The notes under the pieces were generated by a model. The model saw only the letters and a program-made list of their open reading frames with translations, searched no databases and was not told the origin of the DNA. A stretch of 64,000 nt of DNA, taken from NCBI RefSeq assembly GCF_006517255.1, contig NZ_CP041185.1:4464001-4528000 (forward strand), given 5' to 3'. Both the position numbers and the translations under genes were made by a program. Numbering within the stretch: the first letter of the stretch is position 1; every line of letters starts with the position of its first letter. This DNA is from Janthinobacterium tructae (GTDB lineage: Bacteria; Pseudomonadota; Gammaproteobacteria; Burkholderiales; Burkholderiaceae_D). Below, one piece after another: positions 1 through 8,249 of the stretch.

Positions 1-37
1 ATGTGATACGTATCAGGATATAACAACAGGGGGTGGC

Positions 38-976
38 ATGAGCGCTTCGCAACTGCTGTTTCTCGTGATTGTCTTCGTCGTGGTGGTGGCGCTTGCCCTG
101 CTGGCATGGCTGATCTTCCTTCCCGGCGCTTTGCGCCAGCGCCTGTTCGGTGTCACGGCGCCGGCGGCCAGCGATGCGGTGGCCGACTCTGGCTGGGTGG
201 AGCGCGTGGCGCGCGTGGCGCAGCCGTTCAGCAAGCTGTCGCTGCCGGAAGAGGGCTGGGAGCGCTCGCCGCTGCGCACGCGCTTTATGAATGCGGGCTG
301 GCGGCAAGCGAGCGCGCCGGCCCTGTACTTTGCGGCGAAAAGCGTATTGGCCCTGCTGTTTCCCACCGTGCTGGGGCTGTACGCGGCCAGCGCCATGGCG
401 GCGCAGTTGCGCAGCGTGCTGCTGTTGCTGCTATGCGTCAGCGCCACCGTCGGCTATTACCTGCCGAACCTGGTGCTGGCCAGCACGGCCAAGCGGCGCC
501 AGCGCGACATCTTTGAAAATATCCCCGATGCGCTCGACTTGCTGACCGTGTGCGTGGAAGCGGGCCTGAGCCTGGAGCGTGCGCTGGTCAAGGTATCGGG
601 CGAGATCCACATCAAAAGCATGGTGCTGGCGCAGGAATTGCAACTGGTACTGATGGAAATGCGCGCCGGCTTTTCCAAGGAAAAGGCGCTGCGCAACCTG
701 GCCCTGCGCAGCGGCGTGGAAGATGTCGACACCCTCGTCGCCATGCTGATCCAATCGGAACGCTTCGGCACCAGCATGGGCGATTCGCTGCGCGTGCATT
801 CGGAAAACCTGCGCGGCAAGCGCAGTCTGCTGGCCGAGGAGGCGGCGGCGAAGATCGCCCTGAAACTGCTGTTCCCGCTGATATTTTGCGTCTTTCCCAC
901 CCTGATGCTGGTGCTCATGGGGCCGGCCGTGATCGAAGTCTATCGCGTGCTCGTGCCGGCCATGGCCAGCCGCTGA
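38..976 (+). CDS. tadC: Tad pilus assembly inner-membrane protein TadC (type II secretion F family)
   Basis: A 312-residue membrane protein. It has an N-terminal membrane segment (about residues 5-30), a central pair of hydrophobic segments (about 100-150) and a C-terminal one (about 280-305). The T2SSF domain lies around residues 165-300 and includes a PDALDLL segment followed by VEAGLSLERAL. The family forms the inner-membrane platform of the Flp/Tad pilus with TadB and the TadA ATPase. The start follows a GGGGGTGG ribosome site. The next gene, 11 bases on, is a TadD-like lipoprotein, which fits the end of a tad operon whose upstream part lies outside the window. The tadC rather than tadB assignment rests on position and is the less certain part. 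Confidence 0.85.
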   Translation: MSASQLLFLVIVFVVVVALALLAWLIFLPGALRQRLFGVTAPAASDAVADSGWVERVARVAQPFSKLSLPEEGWERSPLRTRFMNAGWRQASAPALYFAAKSVLALLFPTVLGLYAASAMAAQLRSVLLLLLCVSATVGYYLPNLVLASTAKRRQRDIFENIPDALDLLTVCVEAGLSLERALVKVSGEIHIKSMVLAQELQLVLMEMRAGFSKEKALRNLALRSGVEDVDTLVAMLIQSERFGTSMGDSLRVHSENLRGKRSLLAEEAAAKIALKLLFPLIFCVFPTLMLVLMGPAVIEVYRVLVPAMASR

Positions 977-987
977 AAGGAGTCACC

Positions 988-2052
988 ATGCGCTTGACGC
1001 TCTCCCGCCTGGCCGCCGCCTGTGCCTGCCTTGGCCTGGCCGCCTGTACCACGCAACTGGCGCATGCGCCGGTGGCGGCGTGGCCTGACGCCGATGCCGC
1101 CTATGTGGCGGGGCGCCAGCATTTCGAGCGGGGCGACCTGCCCGCCGCGCAGGCGGCCTATGAACAGGCGCTGCGCCATGCGCCGCGCCACGTGAATGCG
1201 CGCAACGGCCTGGCCGTGCTGCATGCGCAGCGGGGCGAGCACGTCGCCGCCATCGCCCAGTGGCAGGCGCTGACGCAGGAAACGGGCACGGCGCGGCCGC
1301 AGCAGGCCTATCTGTTCAGCAATCTCGGCCATGCCTATTCTCTGGACGGACGCGATGCGCAAGCGTTGCCTGTGCTGGAACAGGCGTGTCTGCTCGATCC
1401 GCTCAATGCGCTGGCCTGGCAGCACCTGGCGCAAGTACTCGAACGGCTGGGACAGCACGAGCGCGCCGCGCTCATGCGGCGCCAGGCGGCCAGCTTGCGG
1501 GAACACGACTTGCGGCGCGACAGGGCGGTCTTGCGCGGCGAGGCGGCGCCGCAGCTTGTGCCCGTGCCTGCGCCGGTGCCGGAGGCGCCCGCCATGGCGC
1601 GCGTGGAGATCACGCAGAGCGATGGCATGGCCCGCTTGCAGCGCGTACCGGCAGCGGTGCGCAGCGTACCCGCCGCAGTGCCCGAGCGGCCCATGCCGGC
1701 GGCGGCAGCGCCGCGCCCGCGCCTGGAAATTGTGAATGGCAACGGCGTGCCGGGCATGGCCGCCGCGCTGGCGCGCAGCCTGGCCGGCGCTCCTGTGCAG
1801 GTGGTGCGCCTGGCCAATGAAACCAGCTTCCAGGTGGCGCGCACGCGCGTCGAATACCGGCCCGCGCAAGAGCAGGCGGCGCGCCAGCTGGCCCGCCAGC
1901 TGGGGACGCAGGTGCAGACACAGGCCGCCGACTGCCCGGCCAGCGAGCTGCGCCTGGTACTCGGGCGCGACCTGAGCGACCCCGCGACGCTGCACCGCTA
2001 TTATCTGCAGCAGTTGCAACTGGCGCGCCAGGCACTGGCGCGGCTGGGGTAA
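988..2052 (+). CDS. TadD-like TPR lipoprotein with LytR C-terminal domain
   Basis: A 354-residue protein starting at the ATG after AAGGAGTCACC. It begins with a lipoprotein signal whose lipobox is LAAC (Cys about 14), so it should be acylated and membrane-bound. Residues about 35-160 hold tetratricopeptide repeats, for example AAQAAYEQALRHAPRHVNAR and AYSLDGRDAQALPVLEQACL. A Pro/Ala-rich linker follows. Residues about 245-345 resemble a LytR_C domain (LEIVNGNGVPGMAAALA). TadD-type TPR lipoproteins are expected at the end of tad loci and are thought to help secretin assembly. The gene is translationally close to tadC. The LytR_C extension is seen in related beta-proteobacterial tad proteins; its ligand is unknown. 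Confidence 0.82.
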   Translation: MRLTLSRLAAACACLGLAACTTQLAHAPVAAWPDADAAYVAGRQHFERGDLPAAQAAYEQALRHAPRHVNARNGLAVLHAQRGEHVAAIAQWQALTQETGTARPQQAYLFSNLGHAYSLDGRDAQALPVLEQACLLDPLNALAWQHLAQVLERLGQHERAALMRRQAASLREHDLRRDRAVLRGEAAPQLVPVPAPVPEAPAMARVEITQSDGMARLQRVPAAVRSVPAAVPERPMPAAAAPRPRLEIVNGNGVPGMAAALARSLAGAPVQVVRLANETSFQVARTRVEYRPAQEQAARQLARQLGTQVQTQAADCPASELRLVLGRDLSDPATLHRYYLQQLQLARQALARLG

Positions 2053-2069
2053 AACGCCTCTGCCGGTGT

Positions 2070-3059
2070 CTATTGCGGCTGGCGCCGGCGCGTGAACGCC
2101 AGGGCGGCCAGCCCCAGGCCCAGCAGGAACAGGCTGCCCGGTTCCGGCACGGCCTGGGGATCGATGACGACGATGTCGGTGCGCGTGGATTTGGCAAAGT
2201 TCAAGGTATAGCTGCCGGCGGGCAGGGCGAAACTCGAGGTCAGGGAAAACATCGCAAAGCCATTCGTGAAGGCGCGTCCGGTAGCCGGGTCATTCGTGCC
2301 GGCCGTCAAGTTCAGGCTGAACGGGTCGAGGCTGCCGGTGCCATGGTTGCCGTTGATATCGCTGCCATTGTTCGGGTTGCCGTCGGGGGCGAACTGGAAG
2401 ATCACGCCATCGGCATTCGCGTTCGACAGGCAGCCGACGGGGCTGGCGCTGTTGCACGAGATATTGAAGATATCCATGATCGACACGTTCGACTTGTCGC
2501 CCATGGTCGTCACGCTGGTGCGCAAGTCGCGCCGTCCCATGAAGCTGAAGGTGATGAAGCCGGCGCTCGACAGGGTCAGGTTGACGGAACCGGTGAGCGT
2601 GTCGCCGGCCATGGCCGTGGCGGCGCCGACCGTGTTGCGCTGTGCTTCCGCCACGGCTTGCACGCTGGCGCCGCCATTGAGCATATTGCCGAAGGCGTGC
2701 GCATCGCCACGTGCGAATTCCAGGGTGGAACTGGGACTGGGTGCGTAGTGGTTTTGCGGCAAGCCGCTGCAGCCGCCCCCCGAACACACTTGCAGCACGT
2801 CGGCGTTGGCAGCCGGCCCCGTATTGACGGCGCGCGGATTGACGGCCACGCCACCTTCGAAGAAGGCGCTGTCGCTGGCATTGCGGTTGGCGCCGGCCAG
2901 CGACAAGCTGCCGGCACTGGTGGTGATGCGGAAATTGTTCAACTCATTGACGGCCAGGCCGTAGGCGCCGGCCTGCGCCTGGCCGCTGGCCAGCAGACTT
3001 GCCGCCGCCAGTGCACCCAGCCAGCCCAGGGTCTTGCTTCGTGTGTGATCGACGTTCAT
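2070..3059 (-). CDS. PEP-CTERM sorting-domain surface protein
   Basis: A 329-residue exported protein with a signal peptide (residues about 1-31, ending SGQAQA) and a classic PEP-CTERM tail: VPEPGSL, a hydrophobic helix, then RRRQPQ. The tail directs processing by exosortase (EpsH/XrtA family), which is normally coupled to exopolysaccharide production. The body is Gly/Asn-rich and probably beta-structured. It carries an FQFAPDGNPNNGSD segment, which recalls PEP-CTERM families named for a QFxxD motif. No exosortase gene is in this window. Function beyond surface display is unknown. Confidence 0.9.
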   Translation of the reverse strand: MNVDHTRSKTLGWLGALAAASLLASGQAQAGAYGLAVNELNNFRITTSAGSLSLAGANRNASDSAFFEGGVAVNPRAVNTGPAANADVLQVCSGGGCSGLPQNHYAPSPSSTLEFARGDAHAFGNMLNGGASVQAVAEAQRNTVGAATAMAGDTLTGSVNLTLSSAGFITFSFMGRRDLRTSVTTMGDKSNVSIMDIFNISCNSASPVGCLSNANADGVIFQFAPDGNPNNGSDINGNHGTGSLDPFSLNLTAGTNDPATGRAFTNGFAMFSLTSSFALPAGSYTLNFAKSTRTDIVVIDPQAVPEPGSLFLLGLGLAALAFTRRRQPQ

Positions 3060-3230
3060 CGCAGCCTCTTATCGTGGTCAGTCTCGGAAAATCCGGGGGA
3101 CAAGGAATCCAGAATGACTTGCCTGGATTTATCTCGTAGACACTGATAAGCAGCTTGCATGCCACACAAAAAAAGTAAATTGAATCAACTACTTGCGCAA
3201 AGCGGACTGAGCTGGATAGGGCGAAGTGTA

Positions 3231-3268
3231 AGAAAGGCCGACGCCGCTTGACGGGCGGAGTCGGCCAG
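3231..3268 (-). terminator. Probable rho-independent terminator
   Basis: Inverted repeat GGCCGAC (3236-3242) and GTCGGCC (3260-3266). On the minus strand it is followed by a TTTCTT stretch, directly downstream of the stop of the gene ending at 3271. The long loop (about 17 nt, partly able to pair) makes the call moderate. Confidence 0.5.
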
Positions 3269-3270
3269 CC

Positions 3271-3645
3271 TCAGGTACCGCGGTGATAGCCCAGGTGGCC
3301 ACCCGAATTACTTGCGCAACCGCAACCGATGCGCGCCACTTCCTCGCCTTCCGTCAATTTCCAGTTGGTAATGGTCGTGTGCTGCCAGTCGATGTCGCTT
3401 TTCTTGACAGGTTTGACCGTCAAAGTGCGTTCTTCCACATCCGTGTATTCCATCAGCTCCTCGTCGTCGGCGATGTCGAAATGGCGGTGGATCAGGGAAA
3501 TACCGAAGCGGTCGAGTGCGCCATAGCGCTGCAGCACGTCGCGCAATTCGCGAAAGCAGGCCAGATCCGCGGGCAGCAGCGGGTCGACGGCGGAAATATC
3601 GGCAACGGGTTGCCATTGCATGGCGTGGATGTTCAGGCTGTGCAT
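3271..3645 (-). CDS. Conserved hypothetical protein
   Basis: A 124-residue soluble protein I do not recognise. The start chosen is the ATG at 3645 (MHSLNIHAMQW), just after an AGGAGCC stretch on the minus strand; the open frame continues upstream without a better start. It is mixed alpha/beta, acidic in the middle (ADDEELMEYTDVEERTL), and ends in an unusual Gly/Cys/His tail, GCGCASNSGGHLGYHRGT. It has no signal peptide or membrane segment. A probable terminator follows at 3231-3268. It stands alone between the PEP-CTERM gene and a divergent small gene at 3808, so context does not suggest a role. Confidence 0.75.
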   Translation of the reverse strand: MHSLNIHAMQWQPVADISAVDPLLPADLACFRELRDVLQRYGALDRFGISLIHRHFDIADDEELMEYTDVEERTLTVKPVKKSDIDWQHTTITNWKLTEGEEVARIGCGCASNSGGHLGYHRGT

Positions 3646-3807
3646 GATAGGCTCCTGTGCCCCGTGATGAGTGGCCCAGGCTGCCGGAGGGGCGCCGGCA
3701 CGCCTGGCGAAATACCCATCGTGGCCGCAAAGCGGGTGCGGCGCTTGCGCCAGATCAAAGGTGCGGCACATCGTATCTCGTCCGATAATTGCCCGGTAAA
3801 ATAGGCC

Positions 3808-4119
3808 ATGGCAAACAAAACTCCCACCTTCCCCGGCGCACGCACGGGCCGCGGCCAGGTCCTGGCCGTGCTGCTGTCGAACCGCGACCAGTCCGGCGCC
3901 GAACCGCTGCAAGGCCGCGTCTCCCTGGCCGCCATCGTCAAAGCGCTGAAACGCAAATACCACTGGCCCATCGAGACGCACAGTTTCCCCGCGAATACGC
4001 AGGATGGCCGCGCCAGCTGGGCGACCGTGTACAGCTTGCCGGAAAAGGTGATCGAAGCCGCGCTGGAGGCCGGCGGCCGGGAGTGGCTGGAGAACCGGGC
4101 AGTGGTCGGGCGGCGGTGA
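3808..4119 (+). CDS. Small basic hypothetical protein, possibly winged-helix
   Basis: A 103-residue basic protein. Residues about 15-90 read as a helix-rich segment (GQVLAVLL), a second helix pair (VSLAAIVKALKRKY) and a beta-hairpin with aromatics (PIETHSFP, ASWATVYSLP). This layout resembles short winged-helix domains of the HTH_39 type, but that is a visual impression only. It lacks a strong ribosome site: the start follows CCCGGTAAAATAGGCC. It is divergent from the hypothetical gene ending at 3645. Coding character (GC-rich third positions) supports a real gene. Confidence 0.65.
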   Translation: MANKTPTFPGARTGRGQVLAVLLSNRDQSGAEPLQGRVSLAAIVKALKRKYHWPIETHSFPANTQDGRASWATVYSLPEKVIEAALEAGGREWLENRAVVGRR

Positions 4120-4147
4120 ACGCGCCGCCTTGCCTTACTCGTTCCCT

Positions 4148-4354
4148 TTACTCGAGCCGGAAGCCGACCTTCAGCGTGACCTGGAAGTGCGCCACCTTGC
4201 CATCGACGATATGGCCGCGCGACTCGGTCACTTCATACCAGTCCATATGCTTGACCGTCAGCGCCGCCTTGGCTATGGCATCGCGTATCGCCTGATCGCT
4301 GCTCTCGGTCGACGTGCCAACCAGTTCGATCAGCTTGTAAGTGTGTGCGGACAT
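4148..4354 (-). CDS. Dodecin family flavin-binding protein
   Basis: A 68-residue protein matching the dodecin fold in length and motifs: MSAHTYKLIELVGTS, then SSDQAIRDAIAKA, then the diagnostic WYEVTESRGHI strand, and FQVTLKVGFRLE at the end. Dodecins assemble as hollow dodecamers that bind and store flavin (or coenzyme A), with the Trp of the MDWYEV segment stacking on the isoalloxazine. The ATG at 4354 is chosen over an in-frame upstream ATG because family members begin MxxHxYK. It stands alone, converging on the gene ending at 4119. Confidence 0.93.
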   Translation of the reverse strand: MSAHTYKLIELVGTSTESSDQAIRDAIAKAALTVKHMDWYEVTESRGHIVDGKVAHFQVTLKVGFRLE

Positions 4355-4493
4355 GATGTTTCCCCAGGTAGGCAAGCCAGACATCGGGAGCCTGCTTTGC
4401 GCAAGCACGTGCTCATCTTGCGCCTAAACGTGCTGATAGTCATTGCGCGGTGCAGCAATGCGTCACGGCAGTGGTTTGCAGAAGGACGAAAAG

Positions 4494-4528
4494 AAAAAAG
4501 GGTTACCAGCCGAAGCGGGTAACCCTTT
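4494..4528 (-). terminator. Rho-independent terminator of tRNA-Thr
   Basis: An 11-bp stem (4497-4507 with 4518-4528, core GGGTTACC/GGTAACCC) with a 10-nt loop. On the minus strand it is followed by a run of T residues, 18 bases downstream of the tRNA 3' end. Confidence 0.9.
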
Positions 4529-4545
4529 GATTTCCTACTGAATTC

Positions 4546-4621
<76 letters not shown>

Positions 4622-4639
4622 AAAAACTGTGCGTTGCGA

Positions 4640-4665
4640 ATTATACGCTATTTAATGCGTGTCAG
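4640..4665 (-). promoter_or_regulatory. Probable tRNA-Thr promoter overlapping the end of sspB
   Basis: On the minus strand a perfect TATAAT (4645-4640) lies 18 bases before the first tRNA base, giving a leader of about a dozen nucleotides. A CTGACA at 4665-4660 could be the -35 box, but the 14-bp gap is short, so the -35 assignment is weak. The -35 region would lie inside the last codons of sspB. Confidence 0.6.
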
Positions 4666-5160
4666 GGTCGGGCGGCCGCCTTTTTTTGGTGGCTCGTCGT
4701 CGCCTGGCGTGGCGTTGTCGCGTTGTTCGGGGGAACTGGTCGGCACGGACGACAGGGTCGGGGCGCTGGAGACCGGAGCCAGCGCGGGCGGTGGCAGGTC
4801 GGCCGATGCGGGGCTGTCGGTCGGCTGCGCATCGGGGTCATCGTTGCCCAGCACGGGCTCGAAGGCCATGCCCTGGCCGTTTTCGTTGGCGTAGATGGCC
4901 ATCACGTTGTCGACCGGTACGTAGATTTCGCGCGAGACGCCGCCAAAGCGGGCGTTGAAGCGGACGGCGTCGTTGTCCATCTTCAGGCCGCTGGTGGCGC
5001 CGAAGCTGATGTTGAGCACGATTTCGCCCTTTTTCACGTATTCCATCGGTACCGTGGTGCGCGAATCGACTTTGACCGCGAGATAGGGCGTGTAGCCGCT
5101 GTCGGTGCACCACTCATAGATGGCGCGCAGCATATAGGGTTTGGTTGAGATTTCAGACAT
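4648..5160 (-). CDS. sspB: ClpXP protease specificity-enhancing factor SspB
   Basis: A 170-residue adaptor that delivers ssrA-tagged and other substrates to ClpXP. The N-terminal domain (about 1-110) shows the SspB signature: TKPYMLRAIYEWCTDSGYTPYLAVKVD, then VLNISFGATSGLKMDNDAVRFNARFGG and an REIYVPVDNVMAIYA segment. A long Pro/Ser/Ala-rich disordered linker follows. The last residues, KKGGRPTLTRIK, match the ClpX-binding tail of the family. The ATG at 5160 is preferred to an in-frame GTG three codons upstream. It follows sspA on the same strand, as is usual. Confidence 0.96.
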   Translation of the reverse strand: MSEISTKPYMLRAIYEWCTDSGYTPYLAVKVDSRTTVPMEYVKKGEIVLNISFGATSGLKMDNDAVRFNARFGGVSREIYVPVDNVMAIYANENGQGMAFEPVLGNDDPDAQPTDSPASADLPPPALAPVSSAPTLSSVPTSSPEQRDNATPGDDEPPKKGGRPTLTRIK

Positions 5161-5301
5161 GGTAGGCACTGTGAGGCGGGAGCGCCCCCGTCAAGCAAGA
5201 GGCGGGCGCACCGGTAGTTCAAAAGACTGGGGCAGCGCAAAAAACAACTTTAACACATGGCCCAAGATGTCCCGGCAAGCGTGGCTTGCCGGGCCTATCT
5301 T

Positions 5302-5913
5302 TTAGCGGCGCATCACTTTTTCCGAAGGAGTGAGTGCTTCGATGTACGCAGGACGCGAGAAGATGCGTTCGGCGTATTTCATCAGCGGTGCGGCCGTCTT
5401 GGACAGTTCGATGCCGTAGTGGTCCAGGCGCCACAGCAGCGGCGCGACAGCCACGTCGAGCATCGAGAATTCGTCGCCCAGCATGTACTTGTTTTTCAGG
5501 AACAGCGGCGCCAGGGTCGTCAGGCGGTCGCGGATTTCCGCGCGTGCCTTGTCGTGGGCCTTGTCGTTGCTCTTGGCGCGTTCGCTTTCCAGCACGTGCA
5601 CGTGCACGAACAGTTCTTTTTCGAAATTGAACAGCATCAGGCGCGCGCGGGCACGCATCAGCGGATCGGCCGGCATCAGTTGCGGATGCGGGAAGCGCTC
5701 ATCGATGTACTCGTTGATGATGTTCGATTCATACAGGATCAGTTCGCGCTCGACCAGGATAGGCACCTGGCCATACGGATTCATGGTCGAAATATCTTCC
5801 GGCTTGTTGAACAGGTCGACGTCGCGCACTTCGAAGTCCATGCCTTTTTCAAACAGGACCAGGCGGCAGCGTTGTGAAAATGGGCAGGTTGTACCCGAAT
5901 AGAGAACCATCAT
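5302..5913 (-). CDS. sspA: Stringent starvation protein A (GST-fold RNA polymerase-associated)
   Basis: A 203-residue protein with an N-terminal thioredoxin-like GST domain (LYSGTTCPFSQRCRLVLFEKG, then YGQVPILVERELILYESNIINEYID) and an all-helical C-terminal domain (MLGDEFSMLDVAVAPLLWRL). SspA binds RNA polymerase and acts in acid and starvation responses rather than as a glutathione transferase. It lies downstream of petC and upstream of sspB, the usual beta/gamma-proteobacterial order. Hairpins in the petC-sspA gap suggest partial transcriptional separation. Confidence 0.96.
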   Translation of the reverse strand: MMVLYSGTTCPFSQRCRLVLFEKGMDFEVRDVDLFNKPEDISTMNPYGQVPILVERELILYESNIINEYIDERFPHPQLMPADPLMRARARLMLFNFEKELFVHVHVLESERAKSNDKAHDKARAEIRDRLTTLAPLFLKNKYMLGDEFSMLDVAVAPLLWRLDHYGIELSKTAAPLMKYAERIFSRPAYIEALTPSEKVMRR

Positions 5914-5929
5914 TTTTTATAGTTCCTTA

Positions 5930-6025
5930 GAAACAAAGGGGGTGAAGCCGCGAACGGCTCACCCCAGGTCGCTTGTCCACTCATGCGGACAACGCAGAAA
6001 CAGGCATAAACCGGCCTATGGCCGG
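5930..6025 (-). terminator. Tandem hairpins between petC and sspA
   Basis: Reading the minus strand after petC there are two stems. The first is CCGGCC/GGCCGG (6025-6020 with 6016-6011) followed by TTTATG. The second is GGGGTGAGCCG with a CGG-C-TTCACCCC arm (5965-5955 with 5950-5939, one bulge, TTCG loop) followed by CTTTGTTTC. The second is a good terminator candidate or an attenuator in front of sspA. Confidence 0.6.
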
Positions 6026-6033
6026 CGCCTCAC

Positions 6034-6798
6034 TTATTTGACTTCCTTCCAGAACGACGCGTTAAGGCGCCATGCCAGCAGAGCAAAGACCGACAGGAAC
6101 AGCAGCACCCACACGCCCAGGCGTTTGCGTGTTTGCTGTGCCGGTTCGGCCATCCACTCCATGTAGCCGACCAGGTCGGCTACCGCATTGTCATACTCGA
6201 TCTTGTTCAACGTGCCGGGCTTGACCTGCTCGAAGCCGGCAAATTTGTGGATCTTCTTGCCAGCTTCGTGCGGATCATTTTCTTCCACGAACTTGGCAGT
6301 CTGGACACCTTGCAATTCCCATAATACATGCGGCATGGCAACATTCGGCAAGACCATGTTGTTCCAGCCGGTCGGCCGAGTGTCGTCTTTATAGAACGTA
6401 CGCAGGTAAGTATACAGGTAGTCGCCGCCTGTGCCAGCGGAAGATGATTTCGCGCGCGAAATTACCGACAAATCCGGCGGTACGACGCCAAAGAAGGCCT
6501 TGGCGTCCTGCGGTGCCAGGCTAGTCGTCATCAAGTCGCCGACTTTATCGCCTGAGAATAACAGATTCTCCTTGATCTGGATTTCCGTCAAGCCCAGGTC
6601 GCGCAGGCGGTTGTAGCGCATCGACACGGCGGCGTGGCAATTCAGGCAATAGTTGACGAACAATTTGGCGCCATGCTGCAGCGCTGCCATGTTGGTCTGG
6701 CGGTCAGGAGCCTTGTCCAGCGGAAAGCCGCCTTCGCTGGCGAGAGCCATGGCGGGCACGAGTGCCAGGATGGCGAGCAGTTTTTTTGCAATCTTCAT
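6034..6798 (-). CDS. petC: Ubiquinol-cytochrome c reductase cytochrome c1 subunit
   Basis: A 254-residue protein that carries electrons from the Rieske centre to cytochrome c in the bc1 complex. It has a signal peptide (cut after AMALA, about residue 20). The haem c motif CLNCH is at 51-55, with MRYNRLRDLGL after it. The P-x-L segment is GVVPPDLSVISR, and NVAMPHVLWELQG holds the probable axial Met. The single C-terminal anchor is GVWVLLFLSVFALLAWRL. It is the last of the petA-petB-petC operon on the minus strand, 36 bases after petB. Confidence 0.97.
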   Translation of the reverse strand: MKIAKKLLAILALVPAMALASEGGFPLDKAPDRQTNMAALQHGAKLFVNYCLNCHAAVSMRYNRLRDLGLTEIQIKENLLFSGDKVGDLMTTSLAPQDAKAFFGVVPPDLSVISRAKSSSAGTGGDYLYTYLRTFYKDDTRPTGWNNMVLPNVAMPHVLWELQGVQTAKFVEENDPHEAGKKIHKFAGFEQVKPGTLNKIEYDNAVADLVGYMEWMAEPAQQTRKRLGVWVLLFLSVFALLAWRLNASFWKEVK

Positions 6799-6834
6799 AT
6801 GATGTATGTCCTTTGAGCGTGGCGTGAGAGCGGC

Positions 6835-8247
6835 TTAATGCGGGTGAAACGTCACACGCGACGGCACGGTCTTGAACTTGCCCATTGCACTCCACCATGG
6901 CATCAGCAGGAAAAAGCTGAAGTAAATCAGGGTGCACACTTGCGACACGATGGTTTTCGTATCCGTTGGCGCCTGGGTACCGAGGTAGCCCAGGATCAGG
7001 AACGACAGGCCGAAGATGGCGTACACATATTTGTGCCAGCTCGGACGGTAGCGGATCGATTTCACGGGCGAATGGTCGAGCCATGGCAGGAAGGCCAGGA
7101 TCACGACGGAACCGCCAAAGAACACCACGCCCCAGAATTTCGCATCCAGCACTTGCGGCAGCATGCCGATGATGGCGACGATGGCGATGCCGGCGATGGC
7201 CGACTTGACGGTCGTCGACAGGCGCGACTTGAGCCAGATGAACACCACGTAGGCCGCCACGACACCCATCAGCACGTACATGAAGTCGGCCGTGGTGGCA
7301 CGCAGCACCGAGTAGAACGGCGTGAAGTACCAGGTTGGCGCGATGTGCAGCGGGGTTTTCAGCGAATCGCCGGGCAGGAAGTTGTTGTATTCCAGGAAGT
7401 AGCCGCCCATTTCCGGCGCGAAGAACACGACGGCGCTGAAAATGACGAGGAAGATCGATACGCCGAACAGGTCATGCACGGTGTAGTACGGATGCGACGG
7501 AATCGAATCGAGCGGGTGGCCATCGGCGCCCAGGTTTTCTTTCACTTCGATGCCGTCCGGGTTGCTGGAGCCGACTTCATGCAGGGCGATCAAGTGCGCT
7601 GCAACCAAGCCCAGCAGTACCAGCGGGATGGCGATCACGTGGAAGGCGAAGAAGCGGTTCAGGGTCGCGTCGGACACAACATAGTCGCCGCGGATCCACA
7701 ACGACAGGTCAGGGCCGATGAACGGGATGGCGCCGAACAGGTTGACGATCACTTGGGCGCCCCAGTACGACATCTGGCCCCATGGCAGCAGGTAGCCGAA
7801 GAACGCTTCGGCCATCAGGCACAGGAAGATGGCGAAACCGAACAGCCAGATCAGCTCACGTGGCTTGCGGTAGGAGCCGTACAGCAGGGCGCGCGTCATG
7901 TGCAGGTAGACGATGATGAAGAAGGCCGAGGCGCCCGTCGAGTGCATGTAGCGCACCAGCCATCCCCACGGCACTTCGCGCATGATGTACTCGACGGAAT
8001 TGAAGGCCAGGGCCGCATCCGGTTTGTAATGCATGGTCAGGAAGATGCCGGTGACGATCTGCAAGACCAGCACCAGCATGGCCAGCGAGCCGAAGATGTA
8101 CCAGAAATTGAAGTTTTTCGGGGCGTAGTACTTGCCCCATTGGTCGTTCCACAGCTTGGTCAGGGGAAAGCGGTCATCGACCCAGCCCAGCGCTTTTTCG
8201 GCGACGGGTGCGTCTGCCGGGAATTTCGTTTCTTTAAAAGCTGCCAT
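6835..8247 (-). CDS. petB: Ubiquinol-cytochrome c reductase cytochrome b subunit
   Basis: A 470-residue polytopic membrane protein forming the quinol oxidation and reduction sites of the bc1 complex. Features include GIFLTMHYKPD, the haem-binding helix segment VRYMHSTGASAFFIIVYLHMTRALLYGSYR, GYLLPWGQMSYWGAQVI, the second haem His pair in FFAFHVIAIPLVLLGLVAAHLIALHEVGSSNP, and the Qo-site PEWY-like ...APTWYFTPFYSVLR. The ATG at 8247 is chosen; it lies 2 bases after the petA stop. Several further hydrophobic helices follow to residue about 460. Confidence 0.97.
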   Translation of the reverse strand: MAAFKETKFPADAPVAEKALGWVDDRFPLTKLWNDQWGKYYAPKNFNFWYIFGSLAMLVLVLQIVTGIFLTMHYKPDAALAFNSVEYIMREVPWGWLVRYMHSTGASAFFIIVYLHMTRALLYGSYRKPRELIWLFGFAIFLCLMAEAFFGYLLPWGQMSYWGAQVIVNLFGAIPFIGPDLSLWIRGDYVVSDATLNRFFAFHVIAIPLVLLGLVAAHLIALHEVGSSNPDGIEVKENLGADGHPLDSIPSHPYYTVHDLFGVSIFLVIFSAVVFFAPEMGGYFLEYNNFLPGDSLKTPLHIAPTWYFTPFYSVLRATTADFMYVLMGVVAAYVVFIWLKSRLSTTVKSAIAGIAIVAIIGMLPQVLDAKFWGVVFFGGSVVILAFLPWLDHSPVKSIRYRPSWHKYVYAIFGLSFLILGYLGTQAPTDTKTIVSQVCTLIYFSFFLLMPWWSAMGKFKTVPSRVTFHPH

Positions 8248-8249
8248 GA

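Noticed and set aside
1..37. The tail of an upstream gene (tadB)
   Set aside because: Too short to support; an in-frame stop at 4-6 is compatible but not evidence.
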